A stretch of DNA of 64,000 bases, from assembly GCA_020050795.1 (NCBI GenBank), contig JAGVKD010000014.1:1-64000 (forward strand), in the 5' to 3' direction. The position numbers and the translations under genes were made by a program. Shown here piece after piece: positions 1 to 9,218 of the stretch; the first letter of the stretch is position 1; each line of letters begins with the position of its first letter. Origin of the DNA: Candidatus Babeliales bacterium. Its GTDB lineage: Bacteria > Babelota > Babeliae > Babelales > Vermiphilaceae. The notes below the pieces were generated by a model, which saw nothing but the letters and a program-made list of their open reading frames with translations, had not been told where the DNA came from and ran no database searches.

Positions 1-548
1 AAGAAATTAACATGCCCAAGGAAAACTCCGATCGCGCGATCAAGCGCGGTACGGGTGAACTTCCTGGAGTGCACTATGAAGCAATGCGCTATGAAGGCTA
101 CGGCCCTCACGGAGTTGCCATCATTGTGGATGCGCTGACTGATAATAAAAATCGTACCGTTGCCAATTTTCGCCGTATGTTTTCTGAAAACAACGGATCA
201 CTGGGCGACACAGGAACAGTCAGTTGGATGTTCAAGCAATGCGGCGTCCTGCGTGTGCCACAAAACGGCTTGAGCGAAGATGATCTTCTTGAAAAACTAC
301 TTGATTTTGATGTGCAAGATATCAGCTTGCAAGATGGCACCTTCTCCATTATCTGCGATGCAAAATCTCTTGATGCAGTGAAAAAAGCTCTTGAGGCAGA
401 AAAACTCAAAGTGGAAAGCGCTGAGCTCGAATGGGTCGCAAAAGATAAAATGGAACTGTCTGAATCTGATACCGAAAGTGTAATTAACCTTCTCACGGCG
501 CTTGATGATCATGATGATGTACAGCACGTGTATACAAACTTAGCGTAA
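1..548 (+). CDS. yebC: YebC/PmpR-family transcription/translation factor, 5' end cut by the window
   Basis: The reading frame is open to the left edge of the window. The first visible Met, in NMPKENSDRAIKRGTGEL, matches an internal Met of YebC, so it is not the real start. About 180 residues are visible against a usual 240-250, so roughly the first 65 lie outside. The segments YEGYGPHGVAIIV and ALTDNKNRTVANFR are family hallmarks. YebC proteins are cytosolic; they were described as transcriptional regulators and more recently linked to relieving ribosome stalls at proline-rich stretches. The gene is followed after 14 bases by yicC and is probably cotranscribed with it. Confidence 0.93.
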   Translation, partial: EINMPKENSDRAIKRGTGELPGVHYEAMRYEGYGPHGVAIIVDALTDNKNRTVANFRRMFSENNGSLGDTGTVSWMFKQCGVLRVPQNGLSEDDLLEKLLDFDVQDISLQDGTFSIICDAKSLDAVKKALEAEKLKVESAELEWVAKDKMELSESDTESVINLLTALDDHDDVQHVYTNLA

Positions 549-562
549 TTAGGAATCTCCGT

Positions 563-1456
563 ATGATACAAAGCATGACCGGATTTGCATCAAAGACTTT
601 TGTCCTTCAGATGGACAAAGAAAACAAAACAAATGTGACGATGTCTATTAAGGCATTGAATTCCCGCTTTTTCGAAGCAAACTGCAAACTGCCGCATGCT
701 ATCTCTCATCTGGAAACCGAATTCGTTAAAGTTATGAAAAATAAACTGCGCCGTGGCTATGTGCACCTCGTGGCACATATTGAGAACAAAAGTTTGTTCA
801 AGGGCCCCGTTGAAGTTGCGCTTTCGACTGTGCAAAGCTATGTGGATGGCATCAACGCAATCAAAGAAAAATTTGGCATCAAAGATGAAATCCGACTTGA
901 TCACATCGTACTGCAACAAAATATTTTCAGCGTTGCCGATCAACCGATTGATGACTCCATTGCACAAACACTCATCGAAGCAGTAGAAGATCTTTGCGAT
1001 ACGGTTATCGAGGCACGCCACGTTGAAGGCGCTACACTGCTCAAAGATTTTGAACTGCGTATCGCGGCGATGGACAAAGAAATTGATTTGATCACAAGTC
1101 GCGCGAAAGATTTGATTGAAGAGCATAAACAAAAAATACATGCTGCGATCAAAGAAATTGGCGAAGATGAAAATGCGATGGCTGATGCACGCAAAAGCGC
1201 ACTATTCACCATGCTTGATAAAATGGACATCCACGAAGAAATCGTGCGATTCAAAAGCCACTTGCACAATTTGAGCACGTATCTAAATAATGATGCTGTG
1301 GAAAAAGGTAAGCAACTTGATTTCACGCTGCAGGAACTTGCACGGGAAATTAATACCATTGCTGCAAAATGTTCCGATGCAACGATCAGTGCTCATGCTA
1401 TCAATATTAAAGTGGAAGTGGAAAAAACTCGCGAGCAAGCGCAAAATATTGTTTAG
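563..1456 (+). CDS. yicC: YicC-family endoribonuclease-like protein
   Basis: A 297-residue protein of normal YicC length. The N-terminus MIQSMTGFAS and the C-terminal EVEKTREQAQNIV are the two most conserved family stretches (YicC-like N and DUF1732 C-terminal domains). YicC proteins are cytosolic and have been linked to RNA decay and stationary-phase survival. An AGGA ribosome-binding site precedes the ATG. The gene follows yebC closely in the same orientation, and its stop overlaps by four bases the stop of the convergent small exported gene. Confidence 0.92.
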   Translation: MIQSMTGFASKTFVLQMDKENKTNVTMSIKALNSRFFEANCKLPHAISHLETEFVKVMKNKLRRGYVHLVAHIENKSLFKGPVEVALSTVQSYVDGINAIKEKFGIKDEIRLDHIVLQQNIFSVADQPIDDSIAQTLIEAVEDLCDTVIEARHVEGATLLKDFELRIAAMDKEIDLITSRAKDLIEEHKQKIHAAIKEIGEDENAMADARKSALFTMLDKMDIHEEIVRFKSHLHNLSTYLNNDAVEKGKQLDFTLQELAREINTIAAKCSDATISAHAINIKVEVEKTREQAQNIV

Positions 1457-1827
1457 AGTTTTGACTGTGGTTGCACACATCCTCTGAGCATATGGCATAC
1501 TATGCGCTCATGCTCATATCTGGGCATAGTTGCCTCAAGAAATCTACGCGTATATGCACGAGCCGATTCATTCATTTCTCCATAGCAATAATAAATCGTA
1601 TCAATGCATCCTGCTCCTACTTGTTCAGGTCCATGATTACCAAATGCTTTTTGTAGTGCGACAAGCATACTCGTTCTCGTGACAGGCTGTCTTTCTGGTT
1701 TCTTTTCCCCATTAAGAATTGCCTCGAGCTCTTTTTTAAGCGCTGCTGCAATCGCCTTTTCGGTTTTAAAATCCATACAAAAAATCGTAGGCGATGCTAA
1801 AAAAACTGCTAACAATAACCGCTTCAT
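1453..1827 (-). CDS. small exported protein of unknown function
   Basis: A 124-residue protein not recognised as any family. It begins MKRLLLAVFLASPTIFCMDF, a typical signal peptide with a Met right after the probable cleavage site, as in many exported proteins of this window. The third of three consecutive ATGs is chosen because GAGGAG lies seven bases before it. The mature part is charged, with Cys near CIDTIYYCYGE and a second pair at the C-terminus, possibly forming disulfides outside the cytoplasm. It converges on yicC with a four-base overlap. Confidence 0.7.
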   Translation of the reverse strand: MKRLLLAVFLASPTIFCMDFKTEKAIAAALKKELEAILNGEKKPERQPVTRTSMLVALQKAFGNHGPEQVGAGCIDTIYYCYGEMNESARAYTRRFLEATMPRYEHERIVCHMLRGCVQPQSKL

Positions 1828-2031
1828 CATCATGCTCCTCATCCATTACAATTAAAATCTGACTGAAAAATTATTGATAGTTACAATCAATGCAAGTTTT
1901 TACTCAACGTTTTCTCTATTTTTTTTTACACTAGTGATATAACCCTTTTTTAAATCCTCACACACGGATTTTTGAACCGTGATTGTGGGGCCCCCGTCAT
2001 ACAATGATGAGGACGAAATAAAAAGAACTGA

Positions 2032-5000
2032 ATGAGCAAACACTTTACCCATTTGCACCTACACACCGAATATTCACTCTTAGACGGTGCTATTTCACTC
2101 GATCGTCTGATCAATTTTGGCAAGGAGAACAACTTTAAATCCCTTGCTATCACCGATCATGGAAATGTGTTTGGTGCTGTGAAGTTTTTTCAAAAAGCAA
2201 AAAAAGCTGGCATCAAACCAATCCTTGGAATGGAAGCATATCTGACAGAAGATGCACAAGTCAAAAGCGTCGACAATAAATATTATCACTTGGTGCTTCT
2301 TGTGCAGAATAAAGTTGGTTATCGCAATCTCTGCAAGTTAATTGCGCTTTCCTATCAAGAAGGTTTTTATTTTAAACCGCGCATCGATTATCGCATGTTG
2401 GCAAAACATTCAGAAGGATTAATCGCGACAACTGCTTGCTTGGGTGGCCACATTCCAAAACTATTGATGAACAATCAACCGCAACTTGTCGATGAACGAG
2501 TTGATTGGTACTTAAACACATTTGGCAAAGAACGTTTTTATCTTGAAATCCAGCCAGAAGATCAAACTGAACAAAAAATACTCAATCAAAAAATATATGA
2601 ATTAAGTGCCGCTCGTGATCTCTCTCTGATTGCAACGGGTGATTGCCACTATGTGAATGCGGAAGATCGTCTGGCACATGAAGCAATGCTTTCTTTGCAA
2701 ACGCACGACACACTCGATAATCCCGATCGCTATTCATTTGGTGATTGTCGTGTGCACATTCGCACTGCTGATGACATGCTTGCACTCTTTCCTGAGCATG
2801 AAGATGCCATTTGGAACACCGGCAAAATTGCCGACATGTGCGAATTCGATTTCGAAACAGACAAATTATTTTTCCCCAAATTCGAGATCCCGGACAGCCA
2901 CACACCAGAAACATTTTTCAAAGAGCTGTGTCAGCAAGGGTTGCAGCAACTCAAAGACAAACAGCTGATCATGGCTGATCGAGAAGCTGAGTATGATGCG
3001 CGGCTCGAAGAAGAAGTGCTGCTTATTAGCAAGATGGGGTTTGTTGGTTATTTTCTCATCGTGAGTGATTTTATTCGCTGGGCACGCGCACAGGGAATTC
3101 CCGTTGGCCCTGGTCGCGGTTCTGCTGCCGGATCACTTGCCTCATGGGCACTGCAAATTACCAACATTGATCCGCTCAGATACAATCTCCTTTTTGAACG
3201 ATTTTTGAATCCTGAACGTGTGTCGATGCCCGATATAGATATCGATTTTTGCATTGAGGGACGCGACACGGTTATCAACTATGTCCGCGATAAATATGGC
3301 CACGACAAAGTGTGCCACATCATCACCTTTGGTACGATGCTTGCAAAGGGCGTGATCAAAGATGTTGCACGTGTGATGGGTTTTTCATTCGAAGATTCAA
3401 ATGCGATTACCAACTTTATTCCTGACCAATTAAAAATCACGCTCAAAGAAGCGCTTGAGCAAGAACCGCGCTTGCAAGAGATGATTGATAATAATCCGAA
3501 GGTCAAAGAACTTTTTGATTTTGCCTTCAAGTTAGAAGGTCTCACACGCCACGCATCAAAACATGCAGCCGGTATTGTTATTTCGCCAGAACCAATCGAT
3601 GAAGTGTTGCCTGTCTATGTACCACCAAAAAGTGATGAGCTTGTTGCGCAATATGCAATGACAGAGCTTGAAAGTATCGGTTTTTTGAAAATCGACTTTT
3701 TGGGCCTGAAAAACTTAACGCTGATTGATCGCGCGGTGAAAATGATTGAAAAAAATCATGGCGTGAAATTGGACATGGATAAACTGCCACTCGATGATCC
3801 AAAAGCATTCGAGCTCATTTGCGCGGGAGACACATCAGGTGTGTTCCAGCTGGAATCTGATGGACTGAAAGATGTTTTATGCAAACTGCAGCCAGACAAA
3901 TTTGAAGATATTATCGCCGTGAACGCGCTCTACCGACCAGGACCACTTGGATCAGGGATGGTAGATGATTTTATTGAACGGCGACATGGACGGCAACCGA
4001 TCAATTATTTGTTGCCAGAATTAGAACCGATTTTGAACGAAACCTATGGCGTTATTGTCTACCAAGAGCAGGTAATTAAAATTGCGTCTGCCGTGGGTGG
4101 CTACTCGCTCGGCGAATCAGATATTTTACGCCGCGCGATGGGTAAGAAAAAAGCAGAAGAGATGGCAAAGCAGCGCGACATTTTCTTATCGCGTTCAAAA
4201 GATCGTGGCTTTGATGAGAAAAAATCTGCCGAGCTGTTTGACCTCATGGCCTATTTTGCTGGCTATGGTTTTAACAAATCACACTCTGCTGCCTATGCAT
4301 TGATCGCCTATCAAACGGCATATTTGAAAGCAAATTATGCTGCAGAATTTATGGCCTGCTTATTATCGCTTGAGGCAACTCATGCAGACAAGCTTGCATT
4401 CTATCTGCAAGAAACACGCGATATGGGAATGGAATTATTACCACCCAATATTAATCAGTCGGAGATTGATTTTACCGCGATAGATGGAAAAATTTTATTT
4501 GGCCTACAGGGAATTAAAAATGTTGGCCTTGCTGCGCTGGAAAATATTATTGCTGAACGGCGCAAAAGTGGCCCCTTTTTAGATTTGCTGAATCTTTGCA
4601 CGCGCATTGATCTGCGCACGGCAAATAAACGTGTGATGGAAAATTTAGTATGCGCGGGAGCCTTCGACACATTGCCGGGCAATCGCGCACAACAATTTGA
4701 AGAAGTTGCCACGATTATCGATCGTGCAATTGCCTTTAAAAAAGATAAAGCAACGGGACAGATTGGTCTTTTTGCAACTGAAGAAGAGAAAAAAGGCAAA
4801 CTTGAAATCTATGAATTTACACCACTTGCTGAATGGCCAGATCGAGACAAATTGGAAAAAGAAAAAGAAGTCGTTGGATTCTATTTGAGTTCACATCCAC
4901 TGACCACCTATCAAAAACAGTTAAAATGTTTTTCTCTTGAATCATTTAATGACATTTTCCAACGCACGCAAACGTATAAAGGCGAACAAGAATTTGTTGC

Positions 5001-5478
5001 AGTGGCCTGCGGGCTGCTCAAAAGCAAAAAAGAAATAGTCACCAAAAAAGGTGACCGTATGTGTTTTATGCAATTGGAAGATTTGAGTGGCTCATGTGAA
5101 GTTGTGGTGTTCCCACGCACGTACCAAAAAATTGCACAGTGGCTGAATGAGTTCCATGTGTTTTTGGTCAAGGGCAATGCGGATTTGACTGCCACAAAAG
5201 GATGCAAGCTCAAAGCAATCGAGGTGGTTCCGATTGATCTCGTGCTCAAAGAGTGGAGCAGTATGGCAAAGGCATCTTTCACCCTACCGCCAACCGTAAA
5301 CGATGCACTCTTGGCAGAATTCCAAAAAGTGTTAGTCAGCGGTGCAATTCCACTTGAATGTATTTTTCACGAGAACGGAAAAAAATTACGCCTCACCAGC
5401 AAGAAACGCGTTGCGCTCGATAAAGAGACGGTGAGTACCATTGAGCAGATGAATATTGATGTGCAAATAACGCTTTAG
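2032..5478 (+). CDS. dnaE: DNA polymerase III alpha subunit
   Basis: At 1148 residues this is a full-length DnaE1-type replicative polymerase. The N-terminal PHP domain starts HLHLHTEYSLLDG. The palm contains GRGSAAGS and the catalytic aspartate motif PDIDIDF near residues 400-410. Further on come the fingers, helix-hairpin-helix and a C-terminal OB-type domain (CGLLKSKKEIVTKKGDRM). It extends DNA as part of the replisome with beta clamp and proofreading subunits. GAGGA lies about 20 bases upstream, too far to be a good ribosome-binding site, with only AAAGAA nearer, so initiation may be weak. It stands alone, convergent with the next gene. Confidence 0.97.
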   Translation: MSKHFTHLHLHTEYSLLDGAISLDRLINFGKENNFKSLAITDHGNVFGAVKFFQKAKKAGIKPILGMEAYLTEDAQVKSVDNKYYHLVLLVQNKVGYRNLCKLIALSYQEGFYFKPRIDYRMLAKHSEGLIATTACLGGHIPKLLMNNQPQLVDERVDWYLNTFGKERFYLEIQPEDQTEQKILNQKIYELSAARDLSLIATGDCHYVNAEDRLAHEAMLSLQTHDTLDNPDRYSFGDCRVHIRTADDMLALFPEHEDAIWNTGKIADMCEFDFETDKLFFPKFEIPDSHTPETFFKELCQQGLQQLKDKQLIMADREAEYDARLEEEVLLISKMGFVGYFLIVSDFIRWARAQGIPVGPGRGSAAGSLASWALQITNIDPLRYNLLFERFLNPERVSMPDIDIDFCIEGRDTVINYVRDKYGHDKVCHIITFGTMLAKGVIKDVARVMGFSFEDSNAITNFIPDQLKITLKEALEQEPRLQEMIDNNPKVKELFDFAFKLEGLTRHASKHAAGIVISPEPIDEVLPVYVPPKSDELVAQYAMTELESIGFLKIDFLGLKNLTLIDRAVKMIEKNHGVKLDMDKLPLDDPKAFELICAGDTSGVFQLESDGLKDVLCKLQPDKFEDIIAVNALYRPGPLGSGMVDDFIERRHGRQPINYLLPELEPILNETYGVIVYQEQVIKIASAVGGYSLGESDILRRAMGKKKAEEMAKQRDIFLSRSKDRGFDEKKSAELFDLMAYFAGYGFNKSHSAAYALIAYQTAYLKANYAAEFMACLLSLEATHADKLAFYLQETRDMGMELLPPNINQSEIDFTAIDGKILFGLQGIKNVGLAALENIIAERRKSGPFLDLLNLCTRIDLRTANKRVMENLVCAGAFDTLPGNRAQQFEEVATIIDRAIAFKKDKATGQIGLFATEEEKKGKLEIYEFTPLAEWPDRDKLEKEKEVVGFYLSSHPLTTYQKQLKCFSLESFNDIFQRTQTYKGEQEFVAVACGLLKSKKEIVTKKGDRMCFMQLEDLSGSCEVVVFPRTYQKIAQWLNEFHVFLVKGNADLTATKGCKLKAIEVVPIDLVLKEWSSMAKASFTLPPTVNDALLAEFQKVLVSGAIPLECIFHENGKKLRLTSKKRVALDKETVSTIEQMNIDVQITL

Positions 5479-5852
5479 CCTTTTTGCTTCATCTTGTGCG
5501 CTGCCATTTTTTCAAGTTGGCCAAGCTGTGAATAAAGATCAATCACGCTTGCGCGATAAAATTCAGAATCAGCATCTAGGGTCAGCAAATGTTCAAAAAC
5601 TGCTGCCGCCTCAAAAAGACGTCCTGTCTGTTGATATAGATGTGCAGCATCGCGATATTTTTGTTGGGCCACTTCTTTATCGTTGAACGATAAATAAAGA
5701 TCAGCTTCAAGTTGTTTTGAAAAAGCACGATCATCAATTGAATGGGCTAACAAACGGTAGACACCCAATGCACGCTCTTTTTCTCCACGGGACACACATT
5801 CAGCAAGCCGAAACCACGCAATATTATATGTTTCTGATGACATCTGCTTCAT
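5475..5852 (-). CDS. small TPR-like helical protein
   Basis: A 125-residue protein with no signal peptide. Helical pairs rich in Ala and Leu, such as QQKYRDAAHLYQQTGRLFEA and a following pair, look like two or three tetratricopeptide-type repeats, which usually mediate protein contacts. The chosen ATG (MKQMSSETYN) has GAGG nine bases upstream; the ATG two codons earlier is too close to it. Its stop overlaps the dnaE stop by four bases. The partner is unknown. Confidence 0.65.
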   Translation of the reverse strand: MKQMSSETYNIAWFRLAECVSRGEKERALGVYRLLAHSIDDRAFSKQLEADLYLSFNDKEVAQQKYRDAAHLYQQTGRLFEAAAVFEHLLTLDADSEFYRASVIDLYSQLGQLEKMAAHKMKQKG

Positions 5853-5945
5853 AATCATCTACCTCTTTTCAAACGTTCACGCATTCACCTCTGCTAGCTA
5901 GGGTAATACAATTAGGTGCCGATTGAAAAGAGCAGATTTAAAGTT

Positions 5946-6344
5946 CTACTTTTTCGCTTCTGTTTTTTCGCCCGCAAGTGTCATAGATTTTCTTCTTTCA
6001 AGCAACGATCCCCTACTTTTCTTCTCGAATTCTTCGTCACTCAGTCGTCCCAAAGCCAATTCACCGCTAATTTTCAAAAATTTCGGATCTTTTGGTGATA
6101 GTTCTCCATCGGATGGAATCTTTTTGCGCACATCCCCCTGGGTAATCTCGGCTGTCGGTTCTTGCTTCTGAACACGCAGCAATAACAGACTTTTGCGAAG
6201 CTCCGTCATGTTGGGCGTAGACACTTTTGTGGTTTGCTGTTGCAAATCTTCTTCTTCACTCTCCGATTTTTCAGCTGCTATCTCGCTTTCCATTGAGATA
6301 GAAATCATTGGAACAAATAGGAAGAACAATAAAGCTTTTTTCAT
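5946..6344 (-). CDS. small exported, highly charged protein
   Basis: A 132-residue protein starting MKKALLFFLFVPMISISMES, a clear signal peptide with Met at the probable first mature position. The mature part is rich in Glu, Lys and Ser and predicted disordered, with a C-terminal segment PKFLKISGELALGRLSDEEF reminiscent of SHOCT-like tails, though that is only a resemblance. GAAGGAG sits five bases before the ATG. No function can be assigned. Confidence 0.65.
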   Translation of the reverse strand: MKKALLFFLFVPMISISMESEIAAEKSESEEEDLQQQTTKVSTPNMTELRKSLLLLRVQKQEPTAEITQGDVRKKIPSDGELSPKDPKFLKISGELALGRLSDEEFEKKSRGSLLERRKSMTLAGEKTEAKK

Positions 6345-6552
6345 AAAAACTCCTTCTTTTTTTTAAACAATGAAACTGATTCTAGATAAAAAAAATGATA
6401 AACATCAACAACTTGGAGACCATAGGTCCTTGATGCACCAGATGATCCTAATTGATCATAATTTTGAAACGAATAAAATTGTTTTGTTTTATGGCACTCG
6501 TTCTCCGTATGAAGACTGGCCTGCCAGACGAAGCTCCCTATGGAGCGAAGAC

Positions 6553-6627
6553 TGGTGCCGGGGATCGGAATCGAACCAACGACGCGAAGCTCTTCAGGCT
6601 TCCGCTCTACCACTGAGCTACCCCGGC
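6553..6627 (-). tRNA. tRNA-Phe (anticodon GAA)
   Basis: The reverse strand folds as a full cloverleaf. The acceptor stem is GCCGGGG/CCCCGGC, the D arm GCTC...GAGC, the anticodon stem GAAGC/GCTTC with loop CTGAAGA (anticodon GAA), there is a five-base variable region, and the T arm is GTTGG TTCGATT CCGAT. The discriminator is A and the CCA end is encoded. The total is 75 bases including CCA. It lies upstream of, and divergent from, the gene for the enzyme that charges it, pheS. Confidence 0.96.
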
Positions 6628-6670
6628 ACAAATAGATATGTTCTAAAATCGAAGATTAAAGACGTTATGT

Positions 6671-6698
6671 AGCCTACCTGTATAGGCGATTTTGTCAA
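6671..6698 (-). promoter_or_regulatory. probable tRNA-Phe promoter
   Basis: On the minus strand a consensus TTGACA is followed after 16 bases by TAGGCT, placing a start near 6664, about 37 bases before the tRNA. The -35 box is perfect but the -10 box only partly matches. Confidence 0.45.
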
Positions 6699-6750
6699 GT
6701 AAAAATGGACCCTTTGAACCTGAAACCTCCTGGTCAAACGCCGAACTTAA

Positions 6751-6779
6751 TTGCCAATCAAAGCCCTCTTTGATACGCT
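6751..6779 (+). promoter_or_regulatory. probable pheS promoter with palindromic spacer
   Basis: TTGCCA and TACGCT are separated by 17 bases. The spacer holds a perfect inverted repeat, ATCAAAG-CCCT-CTTTGAT (6757-6774). Transcription would start near 6786, leaving a leader of about 38 bases before pheS. A palindrome between the two promoter boxes is a classic operator position, so a repressor or a DNA-bending factor may act here. This is an inference. Confidence 0.45.
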
Positions 6780-6823
6780 ATTTTCGTGTTTTACCGTTCG
6801 AGCGTTCAAAACGGATAGGTTCC

Positions 6824-7855
6824 ATGGCGCAATTAATCGAAAAGATTTCACAGATTCAAGCAGCCCTAAAATCAGAGCTCAAACAGGCCTCCACTCTAGA
6901 AAATCTAGAACAGGTACGTATCGCCTTTTTGGGAAGAAATGGTTCGATTGCTGACCTGATGACTGAACTCAAAGCTCTCTCGGTGGAAGAAAAGCGGGTT
7001 GCTGGACCAAAACTCAATGAACTCAAACAATGGGCCCAGCAGGCGTATGACGAGCAAAAATATGCTCTCGAGCGAGAAGCCGCTCGTGCAGAACAGCGCA
7101 GCAATAAATATTTTGATGTGACCGCCTATAAACACAATCAATTCCAAGGTAGGCTCCATCTCTATACTCAATTCATCGCACACCTACAAGATATTTTCAT
7201 ATCCATGGGATACGAAATTGTTGATGGACCAGAACTTGAGACCGATTACCACAATTTCAAAGCACTCAATATTCCCGATAATCACCCTGCCCGCGATATG
7301 CATGACACTTTTTGGGTCGATGTTCCTGGCATGCTTTTACGCACACACACCTCAAATGTGCAAGTTCGTGAAATGGAAAAACGCAAACCACCATTTGCCC
7401 TTGCATCATGTGGCCGCGTTTATCGCAATGAAGCACTCGATGCTTCACACGCATTTTTGTTCAATCAACTTGAACTCATATTTGTGGACAAAGATGTTTC
7501 GCTGAGCAACTTAATTGCGACTGCCAAAACATTCTTGCAAGCTCTTTTTGAAAAAGAAATAAAAGTGCGCGTGCGCCCTGGCTACTTTCCATTTGTAGAA
7601 CCTGGCGTGGAAATTGATGCATCATGCCCATTCTGCAAGCATGGCTGCTCAATTTGCAAAAAAACAGGATGGATCGAATTATTGGGCGCTGGACTTGTCC
7701 ACCCGAATGTTTTAAAATGCTCTGGCATCGATCCAGACATCTATTCTGGTTTTGCACTAGGCACTGGACTCGAGCGCATTGCCATGATCAAATATGGCAT
7801 AACTGACATCCGTTTCTTTCACAGTTATAAAAATGAATTTTTGTCGCAGTTCTAA
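6824..7855 (+). CDS. pheS: phenylalanyl-tRNA synthetase alpha subunit
   Basis: A 343-residue class II synthetase subunit that, with PheT, attaches phenylalanine to tRNA-Phe. An N-terminal coiled coil (about 1-85) precedes the catalytic core with motif 2 (CGRVYRNEALDASH) and motif 3 (GFALGTGLERIAMIKYGI). Between them CPFCKHGCSICKKTGW looks like a four-Cys metal site, a variant seen in some PheS proteins. The frame could begin at a TTG at 6692, but the ATG at 6824 has GGATAGGT in front and fits family length. pheT is not adjacent, which is less usual. It is transcribed divergently from tRNA-Phe. Confidence 0.95.
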   Translation: MAQLIEKISQIQAALKSELKQASTLENLEQVRIAFLGRNGSIADLMTELKALSVEEKRVAGPKLNELKQWAQQAYDEQKYALEREAARAEQRSNKYFDVTAYKHNQFQGRLHLYTQFIAHLQDIFISMGYEIVDGPELETDYHNFKALNIPDNHPARDMHDTFWVDVPGMLLRTHTSNVQVREMEKRKPPFALASCGRVYRNEALDASHAFLFNQLELIFVDKDVSLSNLIATAKTFLQALFEKEIKVRVRPGYFPFVEPGVEIDASCPFCKHGCSICKKTGWIELLGAGLVHPNVLKCSGIDPDIYSGFALGTGLERIAMIKYGITDIRFFHSYKNEFLSQF

Positions 7856-7891
7856 ACTGCATACTGCGCACAAGAAAATCGAGGAGTTCTT

Positions 7892-8797
7892 GTGGAAATA
7901 ACTAAGGCAGTTATTCCTGCTGCGGGATTGGGTACGCGTTTTCTACCATTCACCAAGGCTGTACCAAAAGAAATGTTGCCGGTTTTAAACAAACCAGCAA
8001 TTCAGTACATCGTTGAAGAAGGCATAAACTCCGGCATTTCCAACTTCTTCATGATCACAAGCAAATCGAAAGAAGCCTTAGCTAATTATCTTGATTCTTC
8101 ACCTTGTCTTGATATGTTTCTGCAAGAGCGCGGCAAAGACAAATTACTCGATAAACTCAATCGCATTATTCGCCAAGCAAATTTCACCTATGTTCGCCAA
8201 TCAGAACCATTAGGATTAGGCCATGCAATCAGCATGGCTCGGCACTCAATCGGTAAAGAATATTTCGGCATACTGTTGCCCGACGATCTCATCTTTGGCA
8301 AACAACCTGGCCTTGATCAATTAATCAAAATTGCACGTCAGGAAAAAGCGAGTGTTATCGCCGTGCAAGAAGTGCCACGCGAAGCTGTTTCATCCTATGG
8401 CATCATAGCGATCAAAAAACAGATCACACCAAACTTGTATCAAGTTGGTCAGTTGGTTGAAAAACCTTCGCAAAAAGATGCCCCATCCACCTTGGCCATT
8501 ATTGGCCGCTATGTGCTCTCGCACAAAATTTTTGAATCAATTGATGAAATCAGCGGCAGCGCAACTGATGAGATTCAATTAACTGATGCCATTTCCAATA
8601 TGATGAACAACAGTGAAAAAGTGCTGGCCTACAAAATTCAGGGGCAACGGTTCGACACTGGTACCCCACTTGGATGGCTCAAAGCCAACATCCACATGGC
8701 GCTCCAAGATCCTGATTATGCCCCCGCAATCAAAGAAATGCTCAATGATTTAGGGTCAATCAATATTAATGCGCACGTGGTCAAACCTAAGCGTTAA
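7892..8797 (+). CDS. galU: UTP-glucose-1-phosphate uridylyltransferase
   Basis: A 301-residue nucleotidyltransferase making UDP-glucose from UTP and glucose-1-phosphate, used for surface glycans. The nucleotide-binding start AVIPAAGLGTRFLP, the substrate segment VPKEMLPVLNKPAIQYIVEE and LLPDDLIF fit GalU. The start codon is GTG with GAGGAG five bases upstream. It follows pheS by 36 bases and is closed by a strong hairpin terminator. A related nucleotidyltransferase specificity cannot be excluded, but similarity to GalU is strong. Confidence 0.93.
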   Translation: MEITKAVIPAAGLGTRFLPFTKAVPKEMLPVLNKPAIQYIVEEGINSGISNFFMITSKSKEALANYLDSSPCLDMFLQERGKDKLLDKLNRIIRQANFTYVRQSEPLGLGHAISMARHSIGKEYFGILLPDDLIFGKQPGLDQLIKIARQEKASVIAVQEVPREAVSSYGIIAIKKQITPNLYQVGQLVEKPSQKDAPSTLAIIGRYVLSHKIFESIDEISGSATDEIQLTDAISNMMNNSEKVLAYKIQGQRFDTGTPLGWLKANIHMALQDPDYAPAIKEMLNDLGSININAHVVKPKR

Positions 8798-8835
8798 TTT
8801 CCTTCCCATTCAGCCCTACTTCACAGCCAAAAGAT

Positions 8836-8860
8836 AAAAGCCCGACTCTCGGGCCTTTTT
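8836..8860 (+). terminator. rho-independent terminator after galU
   Basis: Arms GCCCGA and TCGGGC with a three-base loop, followed by TTTTT. Confidence 0.85.
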
Positions 8861-8900
8861 CATTTAAAAAACATAAATCCCACACCATATTTATTGCTAT

Positions 8901-8929
8901 TTGAATTTCGACATTGCTAATATTAATAG
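8901..8929 (+). promoter_or_regulatory. possible promoter for the small exported genes
   Basis: TTGAAT and TAATAG are spaced by 17 bases about 55 bases upstream of the gene at 8985. The match is moderate. Confidence 0.35.
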
Positions 8930-8984
8930 TGAAAAGGCCAAAAAAACAAAAAAACATAACTTAATACTTTAAAAAGGAAATGCG

Positions 8985-9191
8985 ATGAACGGGCGTATTA
9001 AGAAAATCCTTTTTTTATCATGCCTTCTAGCCTCATCGAAAGGCCTGGGTTGTCCAACCTGTGTTGGGCGATTTGAGAAAGATACACCAGTTTTTTTTAG
9101 TGATGAATTTTATCGTTCAAGCACAGAAAAAATAGGCCAGGCTAATCAGGACGATACAAAAGAAAATCAAGATGGTGATGACGAGGAATAA
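8985..9191 (+). CDS. small exported protein with a CPTC motif
   Basis: A 68-residue protein: a signal peptide (to about residue 21), then GCPTCVGRFEKDTPVFF and an acidic tail ending DGDDEE. The CxxC right after the cleavage site could bind metal or be redox active, or the first Cys could be lipidated, but no clean lipobox is visible. AAGGAAAT precedes the ATG. It is probably cotranscribed with the next gene 24 bases on. Function unknown. Confidence 0.65.
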   Translation: MNGRIKKILFLSCLLASSKGLGCPTCVGRFEKDTPVFFSDEFYRSSTEKIGQANQDDTKENQDGDDEE

Positions 9192-9218
9192 AAGTCACAA
9201 TAAAGGGTAGGGGGAATG

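Noticed and set aside
1998-2031. Hammerhead-ribozyme-like core (GTC, then ATGATGAG-GA-CGAAAT) upstream of dnaE
   Set aside because: Only six bases separate the cleavage triplet from the core, so stem I cannot form, and stem II would be a single pair.
6341-6672. Open frames on both strands across the tRNA-Phe gene
   Set aside because: They are translations of the tRNA itself (the pattern GSSVVERKPEE is typical) and have no coding support.
6692-6823. N-terminal extension of PheS from a TTG start
   Set aside because: The extension overlaps the tRNA -35 box, has no ribosome-binding site and is absent from the family. The ATG at 6824 has a good site.
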